This document shows, one piece after another, positions 44,950 to 54,274 of a stretch of 64,000 nt of DNA. The position numbers and the translations under genes are program-made. Source of the stretch: Rhodovulum visakhapatnamense (GTDB lineage: Bacteria; Pseudomonadota; Alphaproteobacteria; Rhodobacterales; Rhodobacteraceae); NCBI RefSeq assembly GCF_004365965.1, contig NZ_SOEB01000024.1, forward strand, positions 1 to 64,000, given 5' to 3'. Position 1 is the stretch's first letter. Every line of letters begins with the position of its first letter. The notes beneath the pieces were generated by a model. The model was not told the origin of the DNA. It did no database searches and saw only the letters and a program-made list of their open reading frames with translations.

Positions 44950-45456
44950 ATGCTGAGGAAGGTGAGCTTCACCAAGCTTCTGGGCGCGGGCTCGGGGGCG
45001 CTTTTGCTGTTTGTGCTGGTCAATCGGGCGGGAGGATTCTACTTCACGCCGCCCGAGCTTGAAAAACCCGCCTATGTGGTCATCGAGGAAGAGCCCGAGA
45101 CCCCGGCAGAACCGGAACAGGAGCTGACCTTCGAAGAGCGGATGGCCCAGGCCGATGCGGCCGCGGGCGAGCGGGTCTTCAACCAGTGCAAGTCCTGCCA
45201 CCGGGTCGAGGAGGGCGTGAACGCGGTCGGGCCGTCGCTTTACGGCGTGGTCGGGCGGCCCGTGCATGCGGTGGCCGACTTTTCCTATTCCGACGCGATG
45301 GCGGGGCTTGAGGGGGAGTGGACGGCCGAGCGGATCTACGAGTTCATCGCGGCCCCGCGCGACGTCGTTCCGGGCACGGCGATGACCTTTGCCGGGCTCA
45401 AGGACCCGCAGGACCGCGCCAACGTCATCGCCTATCTCGACTCGCTCGGCGACTGA
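44950..45456 (+). CDS. cycY: Membrane-anchored cytochrome cy
   Basis: A 168-residue cytochrome c that keeps its signal sequence as a membrane anchor (FTKLLGAGSGALLLFVLVNRA). An acidic, proline-rich linker (EEEPETPAEPEQE) follows, then a class I c domain with C-K-S-C-H and the Met-ligand region PGTAMTFAGLKD. This is the layout of Rhodobacter CycY, which carries electrons from the bc1 complex to cbb3 oxidase or the reaction centre. I start at ATG 44950; a longer in-frame start at 44872 lacks support. A good terminator follows. Confidence 0.88.
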   Translation: MLRKVSFTKLLGAGSGALLLFVLVNRAGGFYFTPPELEKPAYVVIEEEPETPAEPEQELTFEERMAQADAAAGERVFNQCKSCHRVEEGVNAVGPSLYGVVGRPVHAVADFSYSDAMAGLEGEWTAERIYEFIAAPRDVVPGTAMTFAGLKDPQDRANVIAYLDSLGD

Positions 45457-45482
45457 GCGTCCGGGAAGGTCCCGCAAAAGCG

Positions 45483-45519
45483 AACGGGCGGCCCGCGAAA
45501 GCGCGCCGCCCGTTTCTGT
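45483..45519 (+). terminator. Rho-independent terminator after cycY
   Basis: AACGGGCGGC pairs with GCCGCCCGTT across a 12-base loop, followed by TCTGTT. It starts 26 bases after the cycY stop and also separates it from the convergent trcR gene. Confidence 0.8.
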
Positions 45520-45548
45520 TGGTCCGGAGAGGATCGCCCGGCCGCGGA

Positions 45549-46313
45549 TCAGCCGCGCGGATCGTCGTCGTCGTCTTCGTCGTCGTCGCCGTGATCGGGC
45601 AGGTTGAAGAAGCTGTCGGCATCCGGCACCGACCGGTCCTCTTCTTCGTCGTCGTCCGGGCGCGTCAGGGTGAAGGTCTCGAGCCCCGAAATGGCGGTGG
45701 GCAGGCGCGGCTCGGTGCCCATTTCCAGCGACTGTTCGGTCGAGACCAGCTTGCGGCGTTCGTCATCGGTCATCAGCCCGCCTTCGGCGGCGCGCTTGCG
45801 AGCGGCCTTCTGCACGGCGGAATCAAGCTCGGACTGCTTGCAGAGCCCCAGCGCCACCGGGTCGATCGGCTGGATGTTCGAGATGTTCCAGTGGGTGCGT
45901 TCGCGGATCGACTGGATCGTCGGCTTGGTGGTGCCCACAAGCTTGGCGATCTGGCCGTCGCTGAGTTCGGGATGGAACTTCACCAGCCACAGGATCGAGG
46001 CGGGCCGGTCCTGCCGCTTGGACAGCGGCGTATAGCGCGGGCCGCGGCGCTTTTCCTCGCCCAGCGCGGCCGGGTTGAACTTGAGCCGCAGCTTGTAAAA
46101 CGGGTCCTTCTCGGCCTTGTCGATTTCCGACTGGTCGAGCTGGTTGTTCGCGACCGGATCGAAGCCGCGCACGCCGCCGGCGACGTCGCCATCGGCAATG
46201 CCCTGCACTTCCAGCTCGTGCAGGCCGCAGAAATCGGCGATCTGCCGGAAGCTCAGTGTCGTGTTGTCGACCAGCCAGACGGCGGTGGCCTTGGCCATGA
46301 TCGGTTTGTTCAT
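45549..46313 (-). CDS. trcR: DUF1013 cell-cycle transcriptional regulator TrcR
   Basis: A 254-residue DUF1013 protein, the family of the alphaproteobacterial regulator TrcR that associates with RNA polymerase. The N-terminus ATAVWLVDNTTLSFRQIADFC is a helix-turn-helix, and a second lies at LSDGQIAKLVGTTKPTIQSI. A very acidic C-terminal tail (runs of D and E) follows PTAISGLETFTLTRP. Start is ATG 46313. It is convergent with cycY. Function is taken from the family. Confidence 0.88.
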   Translation of the reverse strand: MNKPIMAKATAVWLVDNTTLSFRQIADFCGLHELEVQGIADGDVAGGVRGFDPVANNQLDQSEIDKAEKDPFYKLRLKFNPAALGEEKRRGPRYTPLSKRQDRPASILWLVKFHPELSDGQIAKLVGTTKPTIQSIRERTHWNISNIQPIDPVALGLCKQSELDSAVQKAARKRAAEGGLMTDDERRKLVSTEQSLEMGTEPRLPTAISGLETFTLTRPDDDEEEDRSVPDADSFFNLPDHGDDDEDDDDDPRG

Positions 46314-46443
46314 CGGCCTTCTCCTCTCGTGCGACCATAGCGCTCCCCGGGCCGGGAAACGGCTGCGCCGGATTGGCGCGGTTCCTCGTTTTCGGGGAAG
46401 TTCCCGTGTATATAGTCGGCGAAACGCCCGGAGAAAAGAGAAA

Positions 46444-47073
46444 ATGCGCTGGCTGGCCGTGCTGCTGCTGTCTGCGACCCTGGCCCGCGCCGATGGCGAG
46501 CCCGCCGGGGACTTCGCGTATTACCTGCTGGCGCTGAGCTGGGCGCCAAGCTGGTGCGCGCTGGAGGGCGAGGCCCGGCAAAGCCCGCATTGCGCGCCGG
46601 GCGGGGGCGCGGGATGGGTTCTGCACGGGCTTTGGCCGCAATACGAACAGGGCTGGCCCGGCTATTGCCGCGGGGCGAAACCCGACCCCTCGCGCGCCCA
46701 GACCGCGCGGATGGCCGATCTGATGGGCAGTTCGGGCGCGGCCTGGTATCAGTGGAAGAAACACGGGCGCTGTTCCGGCCTGTCGGCAGGCGACTATTTT
46801 GCCGCGGCGCGCCGGGCCTATGGCGCGGTCATCCGGCCGCCCGCCTTCCGCAAGCTGGCGGCTCCGGTCCGGCTGCCCGCGGGCGTGGTGGAAGAGGCCT
46901 TCCTGCAGGCCAATCCCGGCCTCTTGCCCGACATGCTGACGGTGACCTGCAAGGCGGGCCGCATCCAGGAGGTGCGGATCTGCCTGACCAGGGATCTGAG
47001 GCCCCGCCCCTGCGCCGCCGACACGGTCGAGGATTGCACGCTGCGCGACGCGGCGATGCCCCCGATCCGCTGA
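46444..47073 (+). CDS. Secreted ribonuclease T2
   Basis: A 209-residue RNase T2 with a signal peptide (WLAVLLLSATLARA). Both catalytic segments are present: VLHGLWPQYEQG with the first His, and WYQWKKHGRCSG, which has the conserved Lys-His-Gly with the second His. Several Cys pairs suit periplasmic disulfides. It cleaves RNA through 2',3'-cyclic phosphates. The 2',3'-cyclic phosphodiesterase at 51742 could act on its products. The ATG at 46444 is preceded by GGAGA. Confidence 0.93.
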   Translation: MRWLAVLLLSATLARADGEPAGDFAYYLLALSWAPSWCALEGEARQSPHCAPGGGAGWVLHGLWPQYEQGWPGYCRGAKPDPSRAQTARMADLMGSSGAAWYQWKKHGRCSGLSAGDYFAAARRAYGAVIRPPAFRKLAAPVRLPAGVVEEAFLQANPGLLPDMLTVTCKAGRIQEVRICLTRDLRPRPCAADTVEDCTLRDAAMPPIR

Positions 47074-47116
47074 CCGTCAGCCGGACCGGGGGCCGCATGG
47101 TGTCGGACGGAGGCGC

Positions 47117-47782
47117 TCAGGCCGCCTTGCGGCGCCGGGACAGGCCCAGCAGCGCCAGAAGCCCCGAGCCCAGCATCAGGACCGGGGCCGGAAGCGGCAC
47201 CGGCGCCGGGTCGGGCGTGGCGACCGCGGTCACAAGGCTCTGGCTCGGCCGCCACCACGAGGTCGATTTCAGGAAGTCCAGCTGATAGCCCCCGGTCTCG
47301 TCGGTCAGCGCAAGGAAATCGGCGGCCTTGCGCTCGACCCGGTCGTCGGTCCAGCGGCTCAGGCGGAAAGCGCCGCGCCCGAGGTTGAGGCTGTTGCTGT
47401 CATAGACGACCTCCCAGATCGCGACCTGGAACGCGGCCGAGCTGACCGCGTCGACCACATCGGCGTAATGCTGGGTGAAGAGGCGGTCGAGATTGGTCAG
47501 GACGGTGCTGCCGAAGAGCGACGCGCCGGTCGCGTAGCCGGTCGCGGTCTTGCTCAGCGCATGGGTCAGGTCCACGCACCAGGCCAGAAGCGGGTCGCTT
47601 TGCCCCGCGACATCGAAGGCGAACTGTCCGGCACTGACCGAGTCCGACCGGCCGTAGAAGGAATAATAGACCGTCTTCGCGCCGGGGGTCTGCCCGGTAT
47701 AGTCCAGCGTCAGCGTGCTGGCCTGCGCCGTTCCCAGTCCGGCGGCCAGCGCCAGCCCCGCGAGAGAGAAAATGCCCTTCAT
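47117..47782 (-). CDS. VPLPA-CTERM sorting protein with thioester-like motif
   Basis: A 221-residue exported protein. A signal peptide (LAGLALAAGLGTAQA) leads into a domain where C69 in AWCVDL and Q119 in AFQVAIWEVVYD match the Cys...FQxAIW pairing of thioester-forming adhesion domains (TED-like). The C-terminus is the Rhodobacteraceae VPLPA-CTERM signal: VPLPAPVLMLGSGLLALLGL followed by SRRRKA. It is therefore sorted to the cell surface by an exosortase encoded elsewhere. The thioester assignment rests on short motifs only. Start ATG 47782 follows GGGG. Confidence 0.8.
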   Translation of the reverse strand: MKGIFSLAGLALAAGLGTAQASTLTLDYTGQTPGAKTVYYSFYGRSDSVSAGQFAFDVAGQSDPLLAWCVDLTHALSKTATGYATGASLFGSTVLTNLDRLFTQHYADVVDAVSSAAFQVAIWEVVYDSNSLNLGRGAFRLSRWTDDRVERKAADFLALTDETGGYQLDFLKSTSWWRPSQSLVTAVATPDPAPVPLPAPVLMLGSGLLALLGLSRRRKAA

Positions 47783-47906
47783 CGAAATCACCCCTTCAAA
47801 AACCCGGCGGCCGCTGCCACCGGGGATCGGGATTGTGATGATTCCATGGCTTTTGCAAGGCCTTACGCGCCCCGGAAACGGTGTGTTTCCAGGCCGCAGG
47901 GCAGTC

Positions 47907-48896
47907 TCAGGCGATCTTCAGGACAATCTTCCCGACATGGGCGCTTTGTTCCATCCTTGCATGGGCCAGCGCCGCCTGGGTCAGGTCGAATTCGCTGTCC
48001 ATCACCGGCGCGATGCGGCCCGAGGCCAGCAGCGGCCAGACCCGTCCGCGCAGCTCGTCCGCGATCCGCGCCTTGGCCAGATCCGATTGCGGGCGCAGAG
48101 TCGACCCGGTGATGGTCAGCCGCCGCATCATCACCTGCGCAAAGTTCAGCGCCACCTTGGGCCCCTGCAGGAAGGCGATCTGCACCAGCCGGCCGTCATC
48201 GGCCAGCGCCCGCACGTTGCGCGGAAGATAGTCGCCGCCCACCATGTCGAGGATCAGGTCGGCCCCGCCCTCGGCCCGCAAAATCTCGACGAAATCCTCG
48301 CTGGCGTAGTTGATCGCCCGCTCGGCGCCCAGATCGCGGCAGGCCGCGCATTTCGTCGGGTTGCCGGCGGTGGCGAAGACCCGCGCCCCGAAGACCGAGG
48401 CCAGCTGGATCGCGGTCGTGCCGATCCCGGAGGACCCGCCATGCACCAGAAACCGTTCGCCCGCCTTCAGCCCGCCGCGCATGAAGACGTTGGACCAGAC
48501 GGTGAAGAAGGTCTCGGGCAGGCAGGCGGCCTCTTTCAGCCCCAGCCCGTCCGGCACCGGCAGCGCATGCGCCGCGGGGGTCGCAACGTAGTCGGCATAG
48601 CCGCCGCCCGGCAACAGTGCGCAGACCCGGTCGCCGACACGCAGTCCCGACACACCCTCGCCCAGCGCCACAACCTCGCCCGCGCCTTCCAGCCCGGGCA
48701 GGTCCGAGGCCTGCGGCGGCGGCGCGTAGGACCCCGCGCGCTGCAGCGCGTCGGGGCGGTTCACACCGGCATAGGCCAGCCGGATCAGAACCTCGCCCGC
48801 CCGCGGCACCGGCACCGGGCGTTCGGTCGGACGCAGGACCTCGGGGCCGCCGGGTTCGGAAATCTCGACCGCCCGCATCGTCGACGGAAGCGTCAT
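47907..48896 (-). CDS. NAD(P)H:quinone oxidoreductase, zinc-free MDR family
   Basis: A 329-residue medium-chain reductase of the PIG3/QOR type. It starts MRAVEISEPGGPEVLRPTE and has YAGVNRPDALQRAGSY, PGLEGAGEVVALGEGVSGL, the cofactor motif VHGGSSGIGTTAIQLA, and the PIG3-like MVGGDYLPRNVRAL. There are no catalytic zinc ligands. It reduces quinones or similar enones with NAD(P)H. Its start overlaps the coq9 stop by four bases, so the two are an operon. Confidence 0.92.
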   Translation of the reverse strand: MTLPSTMRAVEISEPGGPEVLRPTERPVPVPRAGEVLIRLAYAGVNRPDALQRAGSYAPPPQASDLPGLEGAGEVVALGEGVSGLRVGDRVCALLPGGGYADYVATPAAHALPVPDGLGLKEAACLPETFFTVWSNVFMRGGLKAGERFLVHGGSSGIGTTAIQLASVFGARVFATAGNPTKCAACRDLGAERAINYASEDFVEILRAEGGADLILDMVGGDYLPRNVRALADDGRLVQIAFLQGPKVALNFAQVMMRRLTITGSTLRPQSDLAKARIADELRGRVWPLLASGRIAPVMDSEFDLTQAALAHARMEQSAHVGKIVLKIA

Positions 48897-49609
48897 GTGC
48901 GATCCTGCAGGCAGGGACGGACCGAGCCGGGCAGCCGCCGCTCCGGCCGCAGATGCGGCGGACGGATCTGCCGCGCCAGCCAGTTCGGCCCCAGCATCAG
49001 CGGTTTGAGCACCCAGGCCTTGTTGACCTGCGCCTTGACCTTTTCGACCTGCATCACGTCGCCGATCCGGCGGTCCAGAAAGGCGTCGGTCTCGGCATGG
49101 CCCGGGCTTTCATCGCCAAGCCAGTAAAGAACGGTCGCGCCATAGACCGCCGCCAGCGAGGCGCGCTTGGTGTACCAGTTCACGTCGTCGGAGCTGTCGC
49201 CGAGCGCGGTCCAGATCCGGTCGGCGGTGCCCCAGACGAGGCGCGAGCCTTCGGCCGCGTAAGGCGGCAGCGCGAACAGCGTGGCGCCCCGGCGCACGGC
49301 CTCCTTGTCCTCGGCCGCGTCCAGCCGGTAGCGCACGGCAAGCGCCACGCGGTCGCGGAAGCGCATCGCGGACAGATCGGTTTCGGTCAGGCGGCGCACC
49401 ATCTCGTCGTCGCCGCGCAAATGATAGGCGACCGCCAGATCGACCGCACCGCGCGGGCAGGCCGCGCGGGCCATGGCGGCATCGGCGCCGGAATCGGCGA
49501 TGGCGGCGCAGAAGGCGGCCTCGCTCCAGCCATCGAACGGGACGTGGATCAGGGCAGCATCCAGAAGCTCTTGCTTGATGGCATCCAGGCCTTGGGGCGT
49601 GTCGGTCAT
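48893..49609 (-). CDS. COQ9 family ubiquinone biosynthesis protein
   Basis: A 238-residue COQ9 protein, a TetR-like fold that binds lipids and supports ubiquinone hydroxylation. The N-terminal [23 protein letters not shown] is the family signature. Mid-protein blocks are [17 protein letters not shown] and [27 protein letters not shown], matching mitochondrial and alphaproteobacterial COQ9. It is followed, with overlap, by a quinone oxidoreductase. Confidence 0.93.
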   Translation of the reverse strand: MTDTPQGLDAIKQELLDAALIHVPFDGWSEAAFCAAIADSGADAAMARAACPRGAVDLAVAYHLRGDDEMVRRLTETDLSAMRFRDRVALAVRYRLDAAEDKEAVRRGATLFALPPYAAEGSRLVWGTADRIWTALGDSSDDVNWYTKRASLAAVYGATVLYWLGDESPGHAETDAFLDRRIGDVMQVEKVKAQVNKAWVLKPLMLGPNWLARQIRPPHLRPERRLPGSVRPCLQDRT

Positions 49610-49719
49610 GCGGGGGCCTCCTTTCGACGGTCCCCTCTATAGACAAGTTCGCGCGGCTTTGCTATACGGCCACCTCCTGCGAAATTCGAAACTCCAGCAA
49701 GAAAGGTGGTGACAACCAC

Positions 49720-49926
49720 ATGCAGGTCAGCGTTCGCGACAACAATGTCGACCAGGCGCTTCGGGCTCTGAAGAAGAAACTTCAGCGCGAAGGCGTGTTC
49801 CGCGAAATGAAGCTCAAGCAGCATTTCGAGAAACCGTCCGAGAAGAAAGCGCGCGAGAAGGCGGAAGCCGTCCGCCGTGCGCGCAAACTGGCGCGGAAGA
49901 AAGCCCAGCGCGAAGGTCTTCTGTAA
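49720..49926 (+). CDS. rpsU: 30S ribosomal protein S21
   Basis: A 68-residue, strongly basic ribosomal protein. It starts [21 protein letters not shown] and continues with [23 protein letters not shown], the S21 pattern. It assists mRNA binding at the 30S platform. A GAAAGGTGGT site precedes the ATG and a terminator follows at 49971. Confidence 0.98.
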   Translation: MQVSVRDNNVDQALRALKKKLQREGVFREMKLKQHFEKPSEKKAREKAEAVRRARKLARKKAQREGLL

Positions 49927-49970
49927 GACCGTCGGCATGCGAACCGGAGCAGCAATGCTCCAGCGAGACG

Positions 49971-49997
49971 ACCCCCGAGGCCCCGCCCGGGGGTTTG
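49971..49997 (+). terminator. Rho-independent terminator after rpsU
   Basis: ACCCCCG pairs with CGGGGGT and is followed by TTTGT, 44 bases after the rpsU stop. Confidence 0.75.
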
Positions 49998-50039
49998 TCG
50001 ATTCTGGCACCCTGAAAATCTTTGCCTTGCGGCCGGGGC

Positions 50040-50507
50040 TCAGCCCTGGCGGAAGCGGCCCGCCTCGATCTCGCGGGCCAGCCGGGCGACGGCGGTCTCA
50101 AGCTGATCGGCCAGCCGGTGATGGGCAAGCCGCAGCGTCTGCAGCAGCACCCGCGCACCGATGGTCTTCGAGGCCAGGTCGATCGAGATCGCCAGCCGGG
50201 TCAGGCGCGGCGCCAGAAGCTGAAGCTCGATGGCGCTGGCGGCCTGCAGCCCGCCCGAGCGCGACTGCAGCCGGATCTGTTGCGGCGGCTCGAAGGCGAC
50301 CAGTTCGGTCTCGACCGCGCGCCGGGCGCCCTGCAGCGTGAATTCGGCCGCCCAGGCCATGCCCGGCCCGGGTTCGCTGCGGTCGTCGAGCCGGCGCAAG
50401 TCTGCCCCGCGGCGACCGGCCGCGGCCTCGACCCGCGGAAAGTCCGACAGCACGGCAAAGACCTCCTCGATCGGCGCGGCAATGTCTTCGCGGGCGGTAA
50501 GCTGCAT
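50040..50507 (-). CDS. SRPBCC (START-like) family protein
   Basis: A 155-residue single-domain protein of the polyketide cyclase / SRPBCC superfamily, which bind hydrophobic ligands in a helix-grip fold. The N-terminus MQLTAREDIAAPIEEVFAVLSDF is typical, followed by strands ELVAFEPPQQIRLQSRSGGLQ and a long C-terminal helix (LETAVARLAREIEAG). Start ATG 50507. The ligand is unknown. It lies 34 bases downstream of nudC, probably in the same transcript. Confidence 0.82.
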   Translation of the reverse strand: MQLTAREDIAAPIEEVFAVLSDFPRVEAAAGRRGADLRRLDDRSEPGPGMAWAAEFTLQGARRAVETELVAFEPPQQIRLQSRSGGLQAASAIELQLLAPRLTRLAISIDLASKTIGARVLLQTLRLAHHRLADQLETAVARLAREIEAGRFRQG

Positions 50508-50541
50508 GTCTGGCTCCGGGCTGGCTTTGACCGTTCTGGCC

Positions 50542-51492
50542 TCAATCCAGCCGGTCCGCAAGCCACCTGCGGATCAGGTGCCCGGCAATCGCGCCCGGGC
50601 GGGGCGGCAGCATGTCGGTGCGTTCGCCCGCGAGAACCGCCAACATCTCTTCACGCGAAACCCAGCGCGCCTCGGCGATCTCGGCCGGATCCACGGTGAT
50701 GTCGAGCGACAGGGCCTCGCCTCGGCAGCCCAGCATCAGCGAGGCCGGAAACGGCCAGGGCTGGCTGGCCAGATAGCGGACCCGGCCGACGCGGATGCCC
50801 GTTTCCTCGGCGACCTCGCGCCGCACCGCGGCCTCGACCGACTCGCCCGGTTCGATGAAGCCCGCCAGCAGCGAGAACATCCCCTCGGGCCAGCCGGGCG
50901 AACGCCCCAGCAGAACCGAATTGCCATGAAGGATCAGCATGATGACGCAAGGATCGGTGCGCGGGAAATGCGGCGTGCTGCAGGCCTCGCAGACCCGGCG
51001 CCAGCCCGCGTCGACCATTCGGCTGGGCTGGCCGCAACGCGAACAGAACCGGTGGGTGCGATGCCATTCGCAGATCCCCTTGGCGGTCGCCGCCAGTTCG
51101 GCCTGCAGCGGGTCGAGCCCCGCCATGACCCGGCGCAGCTCGCGAAAGAGGTGATCCTCGGGCAGATCGGGATGGCGCTGTTCGGACGGATCGAGAAACA
51201 GCCCCAGCGTGTCGGGGATCTCGTCCGGGCGCCAGTCCGAGATGTCGACGGCGAAATGCGGCGCGCCATCGGCCAGCCCGAGAAAGATCGCCCGCGCGCG
51301 CCGCTCAGCCGCAACCGGGTTCGCGCAGGGCACCCAGCCAAGCCCATCCTCGCAACACAGCGGCTTGCCACGCCAAAGCGGCAGAACCCGCCCCTTCGCC
51401 CAGGCGTCGTCCAGCCAGACGGCATCGCCACGCCGGAGCGCGGCCCGGTCCAGGCCGCCGCCTCCGAAAGTCACCTGCTCGGCCGGTCGCAT
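50542..51492 (-). CDS. nudC: NAD(+) diphosphatase / NAD-cap hydrolase NudC
   Basis: A 316-residue Nudix enzyme that hydrolyses NADH or removes NAD caps from RNA. It has an N-terminal NUDIX-like domain, a zinc ribbon (CSRCG and CEAC pairs around 145-170), and the Nudix box GFIEPGESVEAAVRREVAEETGI. The downstream SQPWPFPASLMLG motif is the NudC-specific SQPWPFPxS signature. Start ATG 51492. Confidence 0.95.
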   Translation of the reverse strand: MRPAEQVTFGGGGLDRAALRRGDAVWLDDAWAKGRVLPLWRGKPLCCEDGLGWVPCANPVAAERRARAIFLGLADGAPHFAVDISDWRPDEIPDTLGLFLDPSEQRHPDLPEDHLFRELRRVMAGLDPLQAELAATAKGICEWHRTHRFCSRCGQPSRMVDAGWRRVCEACSTPHFPRTDPCVIMLILHGNSVLLGRSPGWPEGMFSLLAGFIEPGESVEAAVRREVAEETGIRVGRVRYLASQPWPFPASLMLGCRGEALSLDITVDPAEIAEARWVSREEMLAVLAGERTDMLPPRPGAIAGHLIRRWLADRLD

Positions 51493-51741
51493 GGCCGCTC
51501 CTTTTCTTGCAATGGTGCAGGGCGGGCGTCATTCTGAGGCGAATGCTAACAATCCGACATTCGTCTGACGCGAATTGGCTCTCGCCATCCGCCCGCGAAC
51601 CCTTTACTGTCGCAGGCTGGTGATGGTCGCATTCCGCCCCCAAGTCAAAGCCATTTCCCCGGCAGGCTGCGGACGCGGCCAGAGTAGTTTGGCATCGGCC
51701 AGCCGCGCCTCTTGTCGGCCGGCATCTAGGCGGGGGCATCC

Positions 51742-53646
51742 TTGAACGCGCTGCACCCATTTTCCGCTTCGCCCGCCGCCGACCGCGTGCATCTGCGGCT
51801 GATGGAAACCTCGGACCTGCATGTGCATGTCTTTCCCTATGACTATTATTCCGACCGGCCGATCGACTCGGCCGGGCTGGCGCGCACCGCTGCGCTGATC
51901 GCAGCGCTCAGGGCCGAGGCGGCCAATACGCTTCTGTTCGACAATGGCGATTTCCTGCAGGGCAACCCGATGGGCGACTATATCGCCCATGAGCGCGGTC
52001 TGCGCCCGGGCGAGATGCATCCGATGATCGCCGCGATGAATGCGGTCGGCTATGACGCGGCGACGCTGGGCAATCACGATTTCAACTACGGGCTCGATTT
52101 CTTGCTGACCGCGCTCGATGGCGCGCGGTTCCCGGTCGTGTCGGCCAATCTGCTGCCCGGCCCGCTCGCCCCGCCCGGGCTGGCCGCCCTGCCCCGCTAT
52201 ACGCTGCTCGAGAGACCCGTGCGCGATGGCGCCGGAGCGACCCATCGACTGAGGATCGGGGTGATCGGCTTCCTGCCGCCGCCCATCGCGGTCTGGGACC
52301 GCCGCCATCTGGACGGCCGGGCCGAGGGGGGCGACATCGTCGCGGCCGCCCGGGCTCTGGTGCCGAAGATGCGCGCCGAAGGCGCCGATCTGGTCGTGGC
52401 GCTGGCCCATTCGGGCATCGGCGAGCCCGGCCATGTCGCGCGTCAGGAGAATGCCTGCCTGCCGCTGGCCGGGATCGAGGGGATCGACGCGATCCTGTCG
52501 GGCCATCAGCACCTGACCTTCCCCGGCCCCGATTTCGCGGGCATCGCCGGGGTCGATGCCGAGGCCGGCACAATCTGCGGCAAGCCCGCCGTCATGCCCG
52601 GCTTCTGGGGGTCGCATCTTGGCGTGATCGACCTGCTGCTGGACCGTGACGGGCCGGGCTGGCGGGTGGCCGAGCACCAGAGCACGCTGCACCCCATCGC
52701 CATCCGCAAGCCCGGCTGCGGGGTCGTGCCGCTGGCGCCCAGCAATCCCGCCGTGATGACCGCGGCGGCCCGCGCCCATGCCGAGACGCTGGCCTATACC
52801 CGCCGCGCCGTCGGCCGCACCGCGGTGCCGCTGCACAGCTATTTCTCGCTGGTGACGAACGACGCCTCGGTCAAGATCGTCGCCGATGCCCAGCGCTGGT
52901 ACCTGGCCGAGATGCTGAAGGGCACCCCCCACGAGGGCCTGCCGCTGCTGTCGGCGGCGGCGCCCTTCAAGGCGGGCGGTCATGGCGGACCCGATTACTA
53001 CACCGACGTCCCCGTGGGCGACATCGCGATCCGCAACGTCGCCGATCTTTACCTTTACCCCAACACGGTGCGCGCGGTGCGTGTCACCGGCGCCCAGCTG
53101 CGCGGCTGGCTCGAGCGCTCGGCCGCGATCTTCAACCGGATCGAGCCGGGCCAGCCCGACCAGATCCTGCTGAACCCCGAGGCCCCGTGCTATGATTTCG
53201 ACGTGATCGGCGGGGTCGAATACCGGATCGACCTCAGCCGACCGCCGCGCTTCGGGCCGGGGGGGCGGCTCGTGGACCCGACTGCCGGGCGCATCGCGGG
53301 TCTCAGCTGGCGGGGGCAGCCGGTGAGCGACGACATGGAGTTCGTGGTCGCGACCAACAGTTTCCGGGCCAGCGGCGGCGGCGGCTTTCCGGGCACAGGG
53401 GTCGAAAGCATGGCGTTCGAGGCGCCCGATGCGAACCGCGACGTCCTGCTGCGCTATATCGCAGAGCACGGCACCGTCGCGCCCCGGGCCGATGCCACCT
53501 GGCGGTTCGAGGCTCTGCCGGGCACCACCGTCCTGTTCGACACCAGCCCGGCCGCGCTCGACCATCTCGACGAGCTGCGCGACCTCGCGCTCGAACCCGC
53601 AGGCGAGGGTCCCGATGGCTTTGTGCGGCTGCGGATCTCGCTTTAG
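51742..53646 (+). CDS. 2',3'-cyclic-nucleotide 2'-phosphodiesterase / 3'-nucleotidase (CpdB-like)
   Basis: A 634-residue metallophosphatase of the CpdB/5'-nucleotidase family. The N-terminal calcineurin-like domain shows the metal motifs METSDLHVHVFPYDYYSD, LLFDNGDFLQGNPMGDY, ATLGNHDFNYGLDF and ILSGHQHLTFPG. The C-terminal 5'-nucleotidase domain has PLLSAAAPFKAGG and YPNTVRAVRVTG. It starts with TTG at 51742 after GGGGGC. Unlike E. coli CpdB, no signal peptide is visible, so it may be cytoplasmic. It degrades 2',3'-cyclic nucleotides, products of RNases such as the T2 enzyme at 46444. Confidence 0.9.
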   Translation: MNALHPFSASPAADRVHLRLMETSDLHVHVFPYDYYSDRPIDSAGLARTAALIAALRAEAANTLLFDNGDFLQGNPMGDYIAHERGLRPGEMHPMIAAMNAVGYDAATLGNHDFNYGLDFLLTALDGARFPVVSANLLPGPLAPPGLAALPRYTLLERPVRDGAGATHRLRIGVIGFLPPPIAVWDRRHLDGRAEGGDIVAAARALVPKMRAEGADLVVALAHSGIGEPGHVARQENACLPLAGIEGIDAILSGHQHLTFPGPDFAGIAGVDAEAGTICGKPAVMPGFWGSHLGVIDLLLDRDGPGWRVAEHQSTLHPIAIRKPGCGVVPLAPSNPAVMTAAARAHAETLAYTRRAVGRTAVPLHSYFSLVTNDASVKIVADAQRWYLAEMLKGTPHEGLPLLSAAAPFKAGGHGGPDYYTDVPVGDIAIRNVADLYLYPNTVRAVRVTGAQLRGWLERSAAIFNRIEPGQPDQILLNPEAPCYDFDVIGGVEYRIDLSRPPRFGPGGRLVDPTAGRIAGLSWRGQPVSDDMEFVVATNSFRASGGGGFPGTGVESMAFEAPDANRDVLLRYIAEHGTVAPRADATWRFEALPGTTVLFDTSPAALDHLDELRDLALEPAGEGPDGFVRLRISL

Positions 53647-53865
53647 CGCCGGTCCGAATGGCAGTCGGGAAACGCCCGGATCGGAAATCCCCCATAGAAA
53701 GCGCCAAACCCGGAAAACTATCCCCGGACCCTCTCCGATGCACGCCCAAGGGGAGGGATTTCGGCGTGACCGCACCACGCCTGGGTCCTGGGATGCTCTG
53801 ACTTGCCGGCGCAGCCCAGGCCCGGCAGATGCCGTCCCCGTCGGATTTTCGCGCGCATGCGCGGG

Positions 53866-54111
53866 ATGCCTGGAAAGATCGGCTGCGACCCCCGGGGTTT
53901 GGTTGCCAAGGCCCAGGTGCTGTTCCGCATCGAGAAGGACCCGTTCGAAACCACGGTCAAGGAGGCCGACGGCGCCTTTCGCACGGCCGAGGCGGCGGCG
54001 CGCGCGCCGGTCCTCCGACGGTCGATCTTGGGACTGGTTGCTGCTGGCAGCCTCGGGGGCGGGATGCGGGCCGCGGCGGTCGCAGGCATCTTCGTGACCC
54101 CGGCGCGTTAG
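53866..54111 (+). CDS. Doubtful small ORF in an otherwise empty gap
   Basis: The 53647-54274 gap has no recognised gene. One plus-strand frame has protein-like character from about 53893 (LVAKAQVLFRIEKDPFETTV, then EADGAFRTAEAAARAP and a hydrophobic RSILGLVAAG stretch), with a stop at 54109-54111. It could be a small membrane-associated protein or the end of a lost gene. No good ribosome site is seen and no family is recognised. Confidence 0.3.
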   Translation: MPGKIGCDPRGLVAKAQVLFRIEKDPFETTVKEADGAFRTAEAAARAPVLRRSILGLVAAGSLGGGMRAAAVAGIFVTPAR

Positions 54112-54274
54112 GTGGTTTTCCAGACCCTGCACAAAAATCCGGGGGCGGCGCGGGACATTGGACGGATCAGGGAAGGGATGCGGCTGCAGATCCCGGCGAA
54201 TGACGCGGGATGTGATCCCGCCGGATCGATAATCCCACACCAGAGACGGAGCGTTCGATTTTCGTCCGGGTTTT

